Under the pieces are notes generated by a model that saw nothing but the letters and a program-made list of their open reading frames with translations, was not told the DNA's origin and ran no database searches. Of a DNA stretch of 64,000 nucleotides, positions 9,155-17,160 are shown piece by piece. This DNA is from Sarcina ventriculi (GTDB lineage: Bacteria > Bacillota > Clostridia > Clostridiales > Clostridiaceae), in the NCBI RefSeq assembly GCF_900456775.1, contig NZ_UAUL01000001.1, positions 620,001-684,000 of the forward strand, written 5' to 3'. Numbering within the stretch: the stretch's first letter is position 1; every line of letters begins with the position of its first letter. The translations under genes and the position numbers were made by a program.

Positions 9155-10447
9155 TTATTTCTCCTTACACCCATTAATTTCTTCTTCACTATATAAGGGT
9201 AAGCTTATAGTAAATACAGTTCCTTCATTTAATTTGCTTTTAACTCCAATATCTCCACCATGAGCCTCAACTATCTCTTTAGCAATGGCAAGACCTAACC
9301 CTGTACTTAATAAATCCTTAGTTCTTTCTTTATCTATTCTATAAAACCTCTCAAATACATGCTTTAAATGCTCCTCTTCAATACCAGGGCCATTATCCAT
9401 TATATCAATGAATACAAAATTATCATCATTATATAACTTAACTTGTATAGATAAACCATCAGCAGTTCCATACTTTATGGCATTGCCTATAATATTTCTT
9501 ATAGTTCTATAAATTCTCTTTCCATCTATATTTACAAATAAATCTTCTTTTAAATTATCTATATATTTAAATCCTATATTTTCTTCCCCTAATATAAAAG
9601 TAAATTCTTCTATAACATCTATCATATACATACCTATATTAGTTTTATTAAACACAAAATCTAACTTTTGAACATCCAATTGAGAAAACAAAAATAAATC
9701 ATCTATTAATCTATTCATATAAGCTATATTACTTTGAATCGTTTTTAAATAACCATCCACCTTCTCTTGTGATTCAATTTTTCCATCTACAATAAATTCT
9801 ATATAACCATTTATTGACGTTATTGGTGTTTTTAAATCATGAGAAATATTTGCTATAAGACTCTTTCTATTTTCCTCATATTCTTCCTTTAACTTTTCCC
9901 CCTCTTCAAGCTTGTTTGCCATATCATTAAAAGCCCTAGTTAAAATCCCAATTTCATTAAAAGAATTATTCTCAACTCTTACCGAATAATCCCCTGTTGA
10001 AATTTTTTTAACACCATCTATTAATTTTTCTATCGGTTTAACTATTTTTCTTTCTAATCTGTAATAAATATAAATATTAGCAATTTCATTTATAGCAAAA
10101 AATATTGCAAAAAATATTGTTATTGCCTGAATTCCTATGCTTACAAACATTAATCCAGTTATGATTATACTAACTATAAGTGCTACAAACTTAAAATATA
10201 TCATATATTTATGAAATACATAAAATTCTTCCCTTGCCTTGTGTGATAGTCCTGAATAATATTGATTATTATGGTGATGATGCGCTTCAATAATTCTCTT
10301 CATTCTATCATCCATATCTGACGTCCATTTACTATTTTCATGAAACTTTCTATGATACTTATAACCCTTGTGATAATCCTTAATTATCTTATGATGTTCA
10401 TAATGTTCTTTAATTATTTTAGTTATGTTTTTTTTAAATTTTTTCAT
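9155..10447 (-). CDS. Sensor histidine kinase with His-rich N-terminus
   Basis: A membrane histidine kinase of about 430 residues. The N-terminal part before the first helix (about residues 1-80) is strongly basic and His-rich, including HHHH near residue 57. It is followed by two helices (about 88-140), a HAMP segment (about 145-195), the HisKA phospho-acceptor box ANISHDLKTPITS and the ATPase motifs NAIGNAIKYG-like N box, DNGPGIEEEH and GLGLAIAKEI. There is no extended extracellular sensor loop, so the signal may be sensed in or at the membrane. I prefer ATG at 10447 over TTG at 10462, because AGAGG lies directly upstream of that ATG. Metal sensing by the His-rich part is inference. Confidence 0.9.
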   Translation of the reverse strand: MKKFKKNITKIIKEHYEHHKIIKDYHKGYKYHRKFHENSKWTSDMDDRMKRIIEAHHHHNNQYYSGLSHKAREEFYVFHKYMIYFKFVALIVSIIITGLMFVSIGIQAITIFFAIFFAINEIANIYIYYRLERKIVKPIEKLIDGVKKISTGDYSVRVENNSFNEIGILTRAFNDMANKLEEGEKLKEEYEENRKSLIANISHDLKTPITSINGYIEFIVDGKIESQEKVDGYLKTIQSNIAYMNRLIDDLFLFSQLDVQKLDFVFNKTNIGMYMIDVIEEFTFILGEENIGFKYIDNLKEDLFVNIDGKRIYRTIRNIIGNAIKYGTADGLSIQVKLYNDDNFVFIDIMDNGPGIEEEHLKHVFERFYRIDKERTKDLLSTGLGLAIAKEIVEAHGGDIGVKSKLNEGTVFTISLPLYSEEEINGCKEK

Positions 10448-10511
10448 CTTAACCTCTAGCAAAAACTATTTTTTTATATTTAACAACTCCTTTAATATTA
10501 TACCTCTAAAT

Positions 10512-10558
10512 AAAAAAGGAACTTAAGTTTGTTAATAAATAAGATAAACTTAAATTCC
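10512..10558 (-). terminator. Terminator of the His-rich protein gene
   Basis: The arms GGAACTTAAGTTT (10518-10530) and AAACTTAAATTCC (10546-10558) pair with one mismatch and are followed by TTTTTTA on the minus strand. It separates the His-rich gene from the kinase operon. Confidence 0.75.
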
Positions 10559-10600
10559 TAGAGTCAAAATATTTGAGTTTTTACCTTGAATTTATTTTTA

Positions 10601-11275
10601 TTACCAGTTTAAAACTAAGCTTATATCAAAGTTTTTATCACCAGTTCCTTTAGCTTCAAGTTTTTCAACCTCAAAGTTTTTGTTTACATATATGTTTAAT
10701 TTAGCTTCATCATAATTTCCACAGAATATCTTTTTCATGCATTTTTTGTGCATCATCATAATATCATAATGAGCCTTTTGTTCTTGTGTTAATTGAATTT
10801 GTCCACTTTCACAAGCTGCTTTAAATTCTTGCATTCTTTCTTCTTTAAATGCTTTCATATCTTTTATAGCTTCTTTAAGATCAACCTTTATTAAATGACC
10901 TTCTCCATTTGCTTCTACTTGAATATCATTTAATCTCTTTAACATAAATGCTATATGTGATAATTTACCTTTCATTCCACCATGGAATCCATGTCCATGC
11001 ATTCCGTGATGTCCATGAGCCATTCTTTTCATTTCTTTTATTCTATTTAAATCTAATTCTTTTTTAACTTCAGCATTTACTTTAAAGTCTTCATAATTTA
11101 TATCTGCTTTTAAATCTATATTTGCTATTCCTTTTGCTACATTTTTATTAAATTTATTGCTAATAGACATACCTTGTCCATTTTGCTCTGATACGTTAAG
11201 TTTACCTTCACCTTTAAACTCTTCTTTTTCTTTCATAGTTGATACTACTTTATATAATACTTCTAATTTATTCAT
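10601..11275 (-). CDS. Hypothetical His-rich cytoplasmic protein
   Basis: A 224-residue protein I do not recognise. It has no signal peptide or membrane segment. The N-terminal part (about residues 15-75) and the C-terminal part (about 190-224) look beta-rich, with repeated Lys/Asn/Asp pairs. The middle carries the metal-binding-like run HGHHGMHGHGFHGG (about residues 89-102), then a helical section with several Cys, Met and His residues (ACESG, MMMHKKCMKKIFCG). It stands alone between terminators, directly upstream of a kinase whose N-terminus is also His-rich. A role in metal binding or buffering is inference. The start follows GGGAGGAATTTATTATG. Confidence 0.75.
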   Translation of the reverse strand: MNKLEVLYKVVSTMKEKEEFKGEGKLNVSEQNGQGMSISNKFNKNVAKGIANIDLKADINYEDFKVNAEVKKELDLNRIKEMKRMAHGHHGMHGHGFHGGMKGKLSHIAFMLKRLNDIQVEANGEGHLIKVDLKEAIKDMKAFKEERMQEFKAACESGQIQLTQEQKAHYDIMMMHKKCMKKIFCGNYDEAKLNIYVNKNFEVEKLEAKGTGDKNFDISLVLNW

Positions 11276-11602
11276 AATAAATTCCTCCCAAAATATATTA
11301 TTTACATATAACTTTATTTAATATGTATAAAACTTAATTTTTAATTAAGTATAAATTTCATGTACATATTTGTTTGCTTTGCCTTTGCTATGCTTTAATT
11401 TTAGACTAATAAGTTAAAAATTAAATAAAGCAATTATAAAAATTTTATAAAATTTTTTTAAATACTTTTTAATTTTATATTTATTAAAAATATAATTTAT
11501 ATAAAATCAATATATTTACATAACTTTACTAATGGTATATTATAATTATTAGCGTTTATAAGTGAACAATTTAAAATTAGCATTTATAAAGGAGAGAATA
11601 TA
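11276..11602. promoter_or_regulatory. Divergent regulatory region with MarR-gene direct repeats
   Basis: This 327-bp region separates the His-rich gene from a MarR gene. Two near-identical 14-mers, ATTAGCGTTTATAA (11548-11561) and ATTAGCATTTATAA (11576-11589), lie 28 bp apart in direct orientation. A TATAAT (11541-11546) sits just before the first, which therefore overlaps the likely transcription start. The second overlaps the approach to the ribosome binding site. They are good candidates for an autoregulatory operator. The rest of the region is plain AT-rich DNA. Confidence 0.5.
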
Positions 11603-12037
11603 ATGGAATTTAGTATGGGAAGAAATTTAAGTTTTATTTATAGGTCCTATCACAAATATATGAATAAAGTTTTAAAAGATTTAAATGTTTGTGCTGGTGA
11701 ATTTCCAATTTTACTTGCGCTTTCAAAACGAGAAGGACTAGGACAAAATGAATTAAGTAGAGTTGTTAGAATGAATAAATCTTTAGTATCTAGACATATG
11801 CAAACACTTTCTGCTAAAGGATTTATAAATATAGAACAAAAAAAAGAATCTAATAATAAAAATATCTTATCTTTATCTAATGACGGTAAAAAACTAATTC
11901 CCAAAATAATAACTGCAAAAAATAACTGGGAAGAAGAGGTTTTAAAAGACTTTACAACTAAAGAAAAAGAATGCTTTTTCAACATGTTAAACAAATTAGT
12001 AGATATCTCATATAATATAGTGCAAAATAATACTTAA
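11603..12037 (+). CDS. MarR family transcriptional regulator
   Basis: A 144-residue winged-helix regulator. The recognition region reads GLGQNELSRVVRMNKSLVSRH (about residues 50-70), followed by the wing with KKESNNKNILSLSNDGKKL (about 84-102). The D-x-R of the wing is replaced by an Asn-rich stretch. It begins behind AAAGGAGAGAATATAATG. Its own promoter carries direct repeats that may be its operator. The neighbouring methyltransferase is convergent, so the target is more likely the gene itself or a distant locus. Confidence 0.85.
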   Translation: MEFSMGRNLSFIYRSYHKYMNKVLKDLNVCAGEFPILLALSKREGLGQNELSRVVRMNKSLVSRHMQTLSAKGFINIEQKKESNNKNILSLSNDGKKLIPKIITAKNNWEEEVLKDFTTKEKECFFNMLNKLVDISYNIVQNNT

Positions 12038-12091
12038 TAGTAGAAAATATTAATTTAAACACATTACATCGTATAAATTATACAAAGAAAT

Positions 12092-12125
12092 AAAAAAGAG
12101 GATTCATTTTGAATCCTCTTTTTTT
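12092..12125. terminator. Bidirectional terminator
   Basis: The palindrome AAGAGGATTCA-TTT-TGAATCCTCTT has A and T runs on both sides and lies between the convergent MarR and methyltransferase genes. Confidence 0.9.
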
Positions 12126-12717
12126 ATTTTTCCTTCTTTATAGAATAAATTATATAAATATCATTTTCATCTACCATTTTATCAACAAAAAAAGAATTTA
12201 CTAACATCCATCCAACTTCTGCTGTTTCTTTAAGTCCTAATGATATATCACTTACCTTTTTCTTATTATTGTGATGGTTATTTAATTGATCTCTTCCCAT
12301 ATCATGACAAATTAAAAATTTACCATTTTCTCTTAACAAACTATGTACATGTGCTATAAACTTATCTGGATTTAAAAAATGTGGAAAAGCATTGTATATT
12401 ATTACATAATCAAACTTTCTATCCTTTATATTATGAATATCATCACAAATAAATTCTATTCTGTTATCATTATATTTTTCTTTTGCTTTTTTTATCATAT
12501 TTTCAGCTATATCAACTGCTACTATTGATTTTGGATTATATTTTAGTAAAAATTGCTCCATAACTCCAGTTCCACAAGCAACATCTAAAATATCTAATCC
12601 TTCCTTCATTTCACCAACTTCAAGAATTCTTTTTATCTTTTCCTCTCTTGGAATAGCTCTTTCATCCCAAGTTTCAGCCCAAGAATTAAAAACTTCTTTA
12701 ATTCTTTCATTACTCAT
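12124..12717 (-). CDS. Class I SAM-dependent methyltransferase
   Basis: A protein of about 197 residues with the Rossmann methyltransferase motifs: motif I LDVACGTGVME (about residues 43-53), the acidic loop VAVDIAENM, motif post-I ICDDIHNI and motif IV YVIIYNAFPHF. It resembles the Methyltransf_11/25 small-molecule methyltransferases; the substrate is unknown. I chose ATG at 12717 behind AGGTG; a GTG three codons upstream at 12726 is the alternative. It seems to be a single-gene transcript ending at a bidirectional hairpin. Confidence 0.85.
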   Translation of the reverse strand: MSNERIKEVFNSWAETWDERAIPREEKIKRILEVGEMKEGLDILDVACGTGVMEQFLLKYNPKSIVAVDIAENMIKKAKEKYNDNRIEFICDDIHNIKDRKFDYVIIYNAFPHFLNPDKFIAHVHSLLRENGKFLICHDMGRDQLNNHHNNKKKVSDISLGLKETAEVGWMLVNSFFVDKMVDENDIYIIYSIKKEK

Positions 12718-13286
12718 TGTATACACCTACCTCTTTATTTATTTCATAAATAACTACTTATTTTATAAAATATAACTTAATTTTAATTACTATTATTATT
12801 AATAGTATAACAAATGCTTGTTTAAAATTTTTTATTATATCTATTAAAATTTTTAACAAATATTTTATTCTATTTTATAAGTAATATTTATTAAAATCTA
12901 TAATTTTAATAATCTTAATATTAAAATATTTAATGGTTCTATATTTTTAACATATTTTTAACATATTACTTTATTAAATTTTTCCATTAAAATTTTCCCA
13001 ATATATTTAATTTTTTTACATTCATTTGATATTATTGATTATATTTAATATATTTAATTTTTATATTTTATTTAATTAATCTTTTACTTAATTAAAATTT
13101 ATTTTTAATTAAATTAAATCTATTTTTTGGTATTAATTTGCTTAATTTTTAGATTAATAGGTAAGTTTATACATATTAAAATTAACTTTAAAAATAGATA
13201 AAATATTTAATGTAAACTTAACAATTTACAACTTTAACGCATTTATTGTTAGGTTTTTATTACTAAAGAAAAAGGAGTGATTGATT
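12718..13286. other. Long AT-rich intergenic region before the XrtG cassette
   Basis: These 569 bp hold the promoter of the cassette and possibly that of the methyltransferase. The sequence is nearly all A and T. I see no open reading frame with a ribosome binding site and no terminator. A weak inverted repeat (TAACAAT near 13219 with ATTGTTA near 13246) lies shortly before the first gene; its meaning is unclear. Confidence 0.4.
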
Positions 13287-13643
13287 TTGAATTATCAATA
13301 CAGATTCAAATTTTATGTTAGCGCAAGACATTATTCTAATATAGCTGGCACGCCAACTATCCTACACCCTCATACTTGGGAATTAACTTTATTGTTAACC
13401 TCTTCTAACAATGAACTTATTAAATTCAGCTATTTAGAAAGTAAAATAAGTCAATACTTGAAAAATTTAGAACAAAAATCCCTTAATACATTAGAAGTTT
13501 TCATTAATAAAAGTTGTACAACCGAAGATATCGCTTACACTTTTTTTGAAGATTTATCAAATGTAGTTTTAAAAGATGATATTGTTTTAGATTGCTTAGA
13601 ACTTAGCGAAAACCCAACTAGAACTTTTATTGTAAAGAGGTAA
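13287..13643 (+). CDS. 6-pyruvoyl-tetrahydropterin synthase-like protein, XrtG cassette
   Basis: A protein of about 118 residues with the T-fold of the PTPS/QueD family. The zinc-binding His residues are kept: SARH near the N-terminus and LHPHTWEL, the counterpart of the usual HGHN segment. The later SCTTEDIAYTFFEDL and SENPTRTF segments also match the family. The catalytic Cys usually four residues before the HxH is absent (Pro or Thr instead), so ordinary pterin or queuosine chemistry is doubtful. There is no ATG start. TTG at 13287 is nine bases behind GGAG, while TTG at 13281 is too close. The next gene starts 2 bp later. It fits the PTPS-related family known to accompany XrtG in Gram-positives. 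Confidence 0.8.
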   Translation: MNYQYRFKFYVSARHYSNIAGTPTILHPHTWELTLLLTSSNNELIKFSYLESKISQYLKNLEQKSLNTLEVFINKSCTTEDIAYTFFEDLSNVVLKDDIVLDCLELSENPTRTFIVKR

Positions 13644-13645
13644 TT

Positions 13646-14230
13646 ATGATTTTTTGTACTTTATTTGTAGTTTCGATGATAATTTGGATATTCTTTGTTA
13701 AAATGTTCCATGATTTAAAAATGACAGCTTTTAAATTTTATTTTGGATCTATTGGTCTATTTTTTATACTGTTATTCTTTTTTAGAACTTACTTAGAGCA
13801 AGGTTTTAAAATATTGTTATTCTATTCGTTATTATTTTTAAGTAATTTAACTCATATTTTTTATTTGAATAATTTATCTGATGTGATTGTTAATGTTAAT
13901 AATTTAACATATAGTATAAACTTTTCTCTTCAAGCATCAACATTTATTAGTATGACAGTATTTACATCACTAATATGTTTCTTCCCTTTATTAGCCCTAA
14001 AAAAAAGAATCTATTTATTTTTCCTAGGAAATATATTAATATTCTTAATAAATATTTTGAAATCTTTTACTGTAATTTCATTAATAAAATTATTTTCCAC
14101 CTATTCCTTAGTAATTGATTTTGATGTTATAGGAAAACTTATATTTTTCGTTTTAGTTATAATGTTGTACTATTTTATATTCACTAAGGCACAAATAAAA
14201 AATCAAAAAGTAGGTGAATTATTATGTTAA
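13646..14230 (+). CDS. XrtG-type exosortase family protein, apparently lacking catalytic residues
   Basis: A 194-residue protein with about six hydrophobic helices. Position between the PTPS-like and glycosyltransferase genes, length, and the C-terminal pattern YYFIFTKAQIKNQKVGE identify it as the exosortase homologue of the Gram-positive XrtG cassette. Exosortases use Cys, Arg and His. By comparison with the family pattern as I remember it, the Cys segment is replaced by NFSLQASTF (about residues 91-99), the Arg after the FLxN segment by Lys (FLINILKSF) and the His before IGxI by a non-His residue (VIDFDVIGK). If so, it is catalytically dead or works differently. The reading frame is intact and has normal start and overlap. 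Confidence 0.75.
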   Translation: MIFCTLFVVSMIIWIFFVKMFHDLKMTAFKFYFGSIGLFFILLFFFRTYLEQGFKILLFYSLLFLSNLTHIFYLNNLSDVIVNVNNLTYSINFSLQASTFISMTVFTSLICFFPLLALKKRIYLFFLGNILIFLINILKSFTVISLIKLFSTYSLVIDFDVIGKLIFFVLVIMLYYFIFTKAQIKNQKVGELLC

Positions 14231-15549
14231 ATACAGTTTATTTTTATTTAATTTTTTGGTGCATATGGCTTTTAATCCCCCTTGTAGTAGATGGAATTCC
14301 TGGTTTTTTTATTGCCTTTAATCTATTTATCACACAATTTAAGATTAAGAAGGAAAAAATATTAAAATCTTATCCTACAATCTCTATAATAATACCAGTT
14401 TATAATTCAGCAAGCACTTTAGAAGCATGTATTGAATCTGTTGTAAAACAAAAATATCCTAAAGATAAAATAGAAATATTTTTAATAGATAATGGTTCAT
14501 CTGATAACTCATTTGAAGTATTTCGTAAAATACATAATATTTATTCAAGTAGTCAAATGTGGTGGTTAACTTCTGGTAGCGGTAAAGTAAATGCTCTTAA
14601 TAAAGGTTTATATTTATCTAAAGGAGATTATTTAATTAATATAGATTCTGATGGAATATTGCATGAAGATGCTATTTTTAATATGATTTACGACTTTGAA
14701 CAAGACCATAGTATATATGCTATGACAGGAGCTATTCTTATAAATAAAGATACTATGACAAAGGACAATGATAAAAAGTTCCTTAAACTTATTCAAAAAT
14801 GTGAGCTATATGAGTATTTAGAAGCTTTTCTAGTTGGAAGAGCTTATGAGTCTAAAAGAAATAATATGTTTACTTTAGCTGGAGCTTTTTCAGGATTTAG
14901 AAGATCTGCAATAGTTAAAACACATCTTTATAATGCAGAAACACTTGGCGAAGATACAGCTATGACATTTGAAATAAAAACATCTTTAAATGGTAAAGTA
15001 AAACTATGTTCTACTGCTTATTTCTTTACAGATTCAATAGAAAGCATAGATAAACTTTATCTTCAAAGACAAAGATGGCAATGTGGAGAACTTGAAGTTG
15101 CCGCTTTATTTAAAAAACAAAACTTAAGTAAAAAATTAAGAAGAATGATTACTGTTACCTTGATTAAAGACCATACATTTTTATTCTCTAGAATGATTTG
15201 GTTTTTTGCAAATATATATTTAATTGCAAGTTCTTATCCACTTTACATAATATTAATATCAAATTTATTACTATATTTTATGTATTCACTTATATCTGTT
15301 TGTAACTTTATAGTTATAAAAAAATATTTAAAAAATTTAAAGGAGTATAAATCTTATTACAATAGAAACTTCTTTATAGCATTCCTAATGCCTTCATATA
15401 GAATGTTTACATTCTTTATGAGAGCTTTAGGTGCAATAAATGCTATGGATGATGAATCAAATTGGAACAGAAAAAGCTTTAAAACTGAAAAAGATGAAGT
15501 ATCTCAATATATAAAATCATTAATTAATAAAATAGGCAAAGTTAATTAA
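14224..15549 (+). CDS. Processive family 2 glycosyltransferase, XrtG cassette
   Basis: A 441-residue membrane glycosyltransferase. After an N-terminal helix pair comes the GT-A domain with IIIPVYNSA, the UDP-binding Asp in LIDNGSSDNS, DSDG (the DxD-type metal motif), GEDTAMT and QRQRWQCGE. The last matches the Q-x-x-R-W motif of processive synthases such as hyaluronan and cellulose synthase. Helices follow from about residue 300 to 400. It overlaps the exosortase-like gene by 7 bp, which indicates tight coupling. It probably makes or extends a surface polysaccharide or glycosylates a surface protein; the product is unknown. It fits the glycosyltransferase family described with XrtG. Confidence 0.88.
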   Translation: MLNTVYFYLIFWCIWLLIPLVVDGIPGFFIAFNLFITQFKIKKEKILKSYPTISIIIPVYNSASTLEACIESVVKQKYPKDKIEIFLIDNGSSDNSFEVFRKIHNIYSSSQMWWLTSGSGKVNALNKGLYLSKGDYLINIDSDGILHEDAIFNMIYDFEQDHSIYAMTGAILINKDTMTKDNDKKFLKLIQKCELYEYLEAFLVGRAYESKRNNMFTLAGAFSGFRRSAIVKTHLYNAETLGEDTAMTFEIKTSLNGKVKLCSTAYFFTDSIESIDKLYLQRQRWQCGELEVAALFKKQNLSKKLRRMITVTLIKDHTFLFSRMIWFFANIYLIASSYPLYIILISNLLLYFMYSLISVCNFIVIKKYLKNLKEYKSYYNRNFFIAFLMPSYRMFTFFMRALGAINAMDDESNWNRKSFKTEKDEVSQYIKSLINKIGKVN

Positions 15550-15592
15550 ACCTAAAATATTAATATTAAGCTTATAAATATATAAGTTCATA

Positions 15593-15637
15593 ATAGTATA
15601 AAATCATATGGAGTTTTTCCATATGATTTTACACTAT
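15593..15637. terminator. Bidirectional terminator
   Basis: The arms TAAAATCATATGGA and TCCATATGATTTTA form a strong hairpin between the convergent glycosyltransferase and luxS genes. Confidence 0.9.
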
Positions 15638-15640
15638 TAT

Positions 15641-16090
15641 TTATCTATATATATTATCACTTATACCATGTTGCAAAACTTCTTTTATATATTCTTTAGC
15701 TGCAAATAAAGAATGGTCTCTATAATTTCCACATTCTTTTGCTGTTGTTGCTGGAATAATATCTTGTTCTAAAATTTTATTAAGAGCATAGTTTAATGTA
15801 TCAATTACAGTATCGACATAAACATCACCCCATGCTATCATATAAAATCCAGTTCTACATCCCATAGGAGATATATCAATAATACCGTCCATTTTTTCTC
15901 TCATAAAGGTAGCTAAAAAATGTTCTATTGTGTGAATTGCACCTGTGGGCATTTCTTTTTCGTTAGGTTGTAAAAACCTTAAATCAAATTTAGTAATTTT
16001 TACTCCATTTCTTTCATCTTCCCCCGCTTTTCTAACATATGGAGCCTTAACTTTTGTATGGTCTAACTCAAAACTTTCTACTTTAATCAT
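15641..16090 (-). CDS. luxS: S-ribosylhomocysteine lyase LuxS
   Basis: A protein of about 149 residues that cleaves S-ribosylhomocysteine to homocysteine and DPD, the precursor of autoinducer-2. The iron or zinc site is visible as HTIEHFLATF (H-x-x-E-H) and the later Cys in TAKECGNYRDHSLF. The catalytic Cys is in MGCRTGFY. The N-terminus KVESFELDHTKVKAPYVR is typical. I set the start at ATG 16090, because GAGGAGGGG lies just upstream; the longer TTG reading runs through that site. Length is normal. Other genes of the methyl cycle are not adjacent. Confidence 0.96.
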   Translation of the reverse strand: MIKVESFELDHTKVKAPYVRKAGEDERNGVKITKFDLRFLQPNEKEMPTGAIHTIEHFLATFMREKMDGIIDISPMGCRTGFYMIAWGDVYVDTVIDTLNYALNKILEQDIIPATTAKECGNYRDHSLFAAKEYIKEVLQHGISDNIYR

Positions 16091-16182
16091 AAAATTTCCC
16101 CTCCTCAAATTTATATTTTAAGTAAATACACCTTAATATTATATTTATTTTAAATTTTTGTAAATATAATTTATTTTAAAAA

Positions 16183-16227
16183 AATAAGTTATATCATCAA
16201 TTTAAAAATTTAATGATATAACTTATT
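16183..16227 (-). terminator. Terminator of the nitroreductase gene
   Basis: The 15-bp arms AATAAGTTATATCAT and ATGATATAACTTATT are followed by T-rich sequence on the minus strand. It isolates the nitroreductase from luxS. Confidence 0.7.
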
Positions 16228-16261
16228 TCTCTATATTTAAAATTTATAACAGACAAACATA

Positions 16262-16825
16262 TTATCTTATATATTGAACAGTATTCTCTCTTCTAGCAGG
16301 TGCATTACTCATTCTAACTTCCTTATAACCTAAAGCTATTGCATAATATGGTTTAAATCCTTGTGGTATTTGTAATTTCTTTATATATTTTTCAAAGATA
16401 ACTTCATTATTAAATAATAATCCTACTAGGCCATTCCAACAAACTCCTATATCTAAACTTTCAGCAGCTATTAACATATTTTGAGTAGCAGCTGCACAAT
16501 CAACTTCTGGCATTACATTTTCTTCTTTTCCTGAAACTATAATAATTGTTGGTGCGCCATAAAAAATATTAAAATCCTTATTCGCAGCTATTTTCCTAAT
16601 CATTTCATTTGGAACATCTTTAGCACTTTCTTTACTAGCATCACTTAACTCTTTAATAAGTTCTCCATTTTGAACAACTGTAAAATTCCATGATTGTTGA
16701 TTATGAGCACTTGGAGCATATAAACCCGCATCTATTATTTCCTTTAATTCTTCATCCTTTATTTGTTCTGATTTAAATTTTCTTGTCGTTCTTCTTTGTC
16801 TTATAACACTTAATGTTTGATTCAT
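16262..16825 (-). CDS. Nitroreductase family protein
   Basis: A 187-residue FMN-dependent oxidoreductase. The FMN-phosphate loop RQRRTTRKFK (about residues 9-18), LYAPSAHNQQSWNF (about 35-48) and the C-terminal GYKEVRMSNAPARRENTVQYI are family features. Such enzymes reduce nitroaromatics, quinones or flavins using NAD(P)H; the real substrate is unknown. It is a single-gene transcript between terminators. The start ATG lies behind TTGGAGGG. Confidence 0.9.
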   Translation of the reverse strand: MNQTLSVIRQRRTTRKFKSEQIKDEELKEIIDAGLYAPSAHNQQSWNFTVVQNGELIKELSDASKESAKDVPNEMIRKIAANKDFNIFYGAPTIIIVSGKEENVMPEVDCAAATQNMLIAAESLDIGVCWNGLVGLLFNNEVIFEKYIKKLQIPQGFKPYYAIALGYKEVRMSNAPARRENTVQYIR

Positions 16826-17160
16826 TTTTAACCCTCCAATATTATTCGTTCTTGTACGATTATATTAGCAAAAATATATTATTATGTCAATTAATTAAAA
16901 TAATACTGCTTAACTACTACTAATAATATTATTAATTTCACTTTTTTATTATTAGTATCATTTATATTTTTAATGAATCAAATATAGACTATAAATAATT
17001 TTTATAGTAGTATATTGGTAGAATATTGTCGAAATATAGCTTTATCTATATTTTACAAATAAAGTAATTTTATTTTCACAGCTTAAATTAAACAATGTCA
17101 CGTTTACCTTTTTAATTTAAATAATAATTTTAAACTGTTATGAAAATAATAAATTATAAG
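16826..17160. other. AT-rich promoter region upstream of the kimA leader
   Basis: I see no gene here. It should contain the nitroreductase promoter (minus) and the kimA promoter (plus). I looked for the ydaO-type c-di-AMP riboswitch that precedes kimA in Bacillus subtilis and did not recognise its conserved segments. Confidence 0.4.

Noticed and set aside
13219-13252. Inverted repeat TAACAAT with ATTGTTA before the XrtG cassette
   Set aside because: Seven AT-rich bases per arm are expected by chance in such DNA. Kept only as a remark.
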